From: Halogeometricum sp. S1BR25-6
Lineage (GTDB): Archaea > Halobacteriota > Halobacteria > Halobacteriales > Haloferacaceae
DNA: 64,000 nucleotides
NCBI RefSeq assembly: GCF_031624495.1
Contig: NZ_JAMQOP010000004.1
Span: 248,001-312,000, forward strand
Reading direction: 5' to 3'
Both the position numbers and the translations under genes were made by a program. The number at the start of each line of letters is the position of its first letter. The first letter of the stretch is position 1. The notes beneath the pieces were generated by a model. It was not told where the DNA came from and searched no databases. It saw only the letters and a program-made list of their open reading frames with translations. Positions 63,100-64,000 of this stretch are shown here, piece by piece.

Positions 63100-64000
63100 T
63101 CAGAGCGGCGAGAAACTCCGGGCTAACCCCACCGCGCGGGTGCGGAGTCGACCGAACAGGAGGAGGATGGAACCGTACACGACCGCCGCGAGGAGCACCA
63201 CCCCGAAGAGTCGCGGCAGGGTGTCGGCGGGGAAGACGGCGGTGGCGCTGACGACGGCGGCGTACATCCCGACCGACGCGACGACGCACCACCCGACCTC
63301 GCGGTACGGAATTCGGAGGTCCATCAGCGACGAGAGATACTTCGCGCGGAGGAGCAGTCCGACGGTGAAGGAGGCCGTCGTGGCGACGGCCGCGCCCACG
63401 AGACCGAACTGGACGACCAGAACGACGTTCAACAGGAGGTTGAGTCCGATGGTCCAGACGGTCGCTCGCGCGACGAGGTTCGGCTTGTCCATTCCGAGCA
63501 GACAGCGCCCGACGAGCAGTTGGATCGCCTCGGGTATCTTCCCGGCGACGAGGACGACCAACGCCAACGACGCGACGGTGAACTCCGGACCGAACAGCAG
63601 TCCGAGGATGTTCGGCGCGAGGGCGACGACGCCGAAGAACGCCGGGACGACGAGGAGGATGCTGGGCGTGATGGCCGACGAGAGCAGTCGCTCGATGCGG
63701 TCCAGTTCCTCTCCGGAGTCCCAAGCGCTCGTCTGCGGGAGGACCGTCGTGCTCACCGACGTGGCGAGGATGGTCGTGATGGTCGACACCTTCCACGCCG
63801 TCTCGTAGGCGCCGACGGCCGACTGCGAGAGGAAGTAGCCGATGATCAACACGTCCATCCAGTTGTGCACCTGCAGACCGAGCGAGGGGACGAAGTTGTA
63901 CTTCGCGAACCCGAGCAGCGACCGCAGGCGGTCGAGCGACGGCCGGGTGAACGAAGTGTCTATCTTCGCGGCGATCCAGACGAGGCCGACGACGGACCCG
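63100..64000 (-). CDS. Polysaccharide flippase (Wzx/RfbX family), C-terminal part, runs off window
   Basis: About 300 residues of a multidrug/oligosaccharide-lipid flippase. The frame enters from the window edge as GSVVGLVWIAAKIDTSFTRP and continues into LGFAKYNFVPSLGLQVHNWM. Seven or more hydrophobic helices follow, including VLIIGYFLSQSAVGAYETAW and VVLVAGKIPEAIQLLVGRCL. A new start at the internal ATG (63870) is not needed, because the frame is open to the edge. These proteins flip lipid-linked oligosaccharides for surface polysaccharide or S-layer glycan. The upstream part is outside the window. Confidence 0.92.
   Translation of the reverse strand, partial: GSVVGLVWIAAKIDTSFTRPSLDRLRSLLGFAKYNFVPSLGLQVHNWMDVLIIGYFLSQSAVGAYETAWKVSTITTILATSVSTTVLPQTSAWDSGEELDRIERLLSSAITPSILLVVPAFFGVVALAPNILGLLFGPEFTVASLALVVLVAGKIPEAIQLLVGRCLLGMDKPNLVARATVWTIGLNLLLNVVLVVQFGLVGAAVATTASFTVGLLLRAKYLSSLMDLRIPYREVGWCVVASVGMYAAVVSATAVFPADTLPRLFGVVLLAAVVYGSILLLFGRLRTRAVGLARSFSPL

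Overview
The window comes from a haloarchaeon (class Halobacteria). The DNA is very GC-rich with G/C-ending codons, the proteins are strongly acidic, and promoters are archaeal TATA boxes placed about 27 nt before starts, often giving leaderless transcripts. Clade-typical families are present: a FolC-FolP fusion, a HalOD1 protein, a bacterio-opsin-activator type HTH regulator, Tat lipoproteins, an Lrp regulator and an archaeal ATP-dependent DNA ligase. A member of the Haloferacales is a reasonable guess, but the genus cannot be fixed from this sequence alone. Region 1 (1-17 kb) is a folate one-carbon block: a serine/threonine dehydratase (cut by the window edge), a dimethylglycine/sarcosine dehydrogenase-like flavoprotein with a GcvT half, formyl-THF deformylase PurU, the FolC-FolP fusion, a MetF-like reductase, serine hydroxymethyltransferase, and a DmdA/GcvT-family demethylase with a nearby HTH-10 regulator. 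Together they could move methyl groups from methylated osmolytes onto tetrahydrofolate and on to serine, pyruvate or formate. A VapBC pair, a SnoaL-like protein and a broken cupin gene lie inside this block. Region 2 (17-30 kb) is mixed. It has a candidate structured RNA behind a strong TATA box, a 55-residue ORF, a lone tyrosine recombinase, a secreted endonuclease/phosphatase-fold protein, a TtuC-like dehydrogenase divergent from a hydroxyisobutyrate-dehydrogenase-like protein, an orphan E1-alpha, a TVP38-type membrane protein, DNA ligase with a metallo-beta-lactamase partner, Lrp and HalOD1 genes. Two 84-bp MITE-like repeats (5035 and 25221) sit in opposite orientation 20 kb apart. Region 3 (29.9-47.5 kb) is a galactoside-use island. 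It holds a sugar ABC importer (binding lipoprotein, two permeases, ATPase), a GH42 and a GH2 beta-galactosidase, a lactonase, D-galactonate dehydratase, an SDR oxidoreductase and a KDPG/KDPGal-type aldolase, with two IclR regulators and a beta-helix protein. This fits import of a galactoside, hydrolysis, and galactose oxidation by a De Ley-Doudoroff type route; the KDGal kinase is not in the window. Region 4 (47.5-56 kb) holds a pirin gene with an in-frame TGA, a Rieske ferredoxin, a TetR regulator with two matching operator-like palindromes ahead of a ring-cleaving dioxygenase, a TatD-like hydrolase, a PadR regulator, a lipoprotein and two oxidoreductases. Region 5 (56-64 kb) has a large Tat-exported GH97 glycosidase with extra modules, an HpcH/HpaI aldolase, a small membrane protein, a frameshifted SDR gene, an N-terminally truncated FemAB/GNAT-type acyltransferase and the 3' part of a polysaccharide flippase gene. 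Broken genes cluster at 12.1, 47.5-48.4 and 61.5-63.1 kb.
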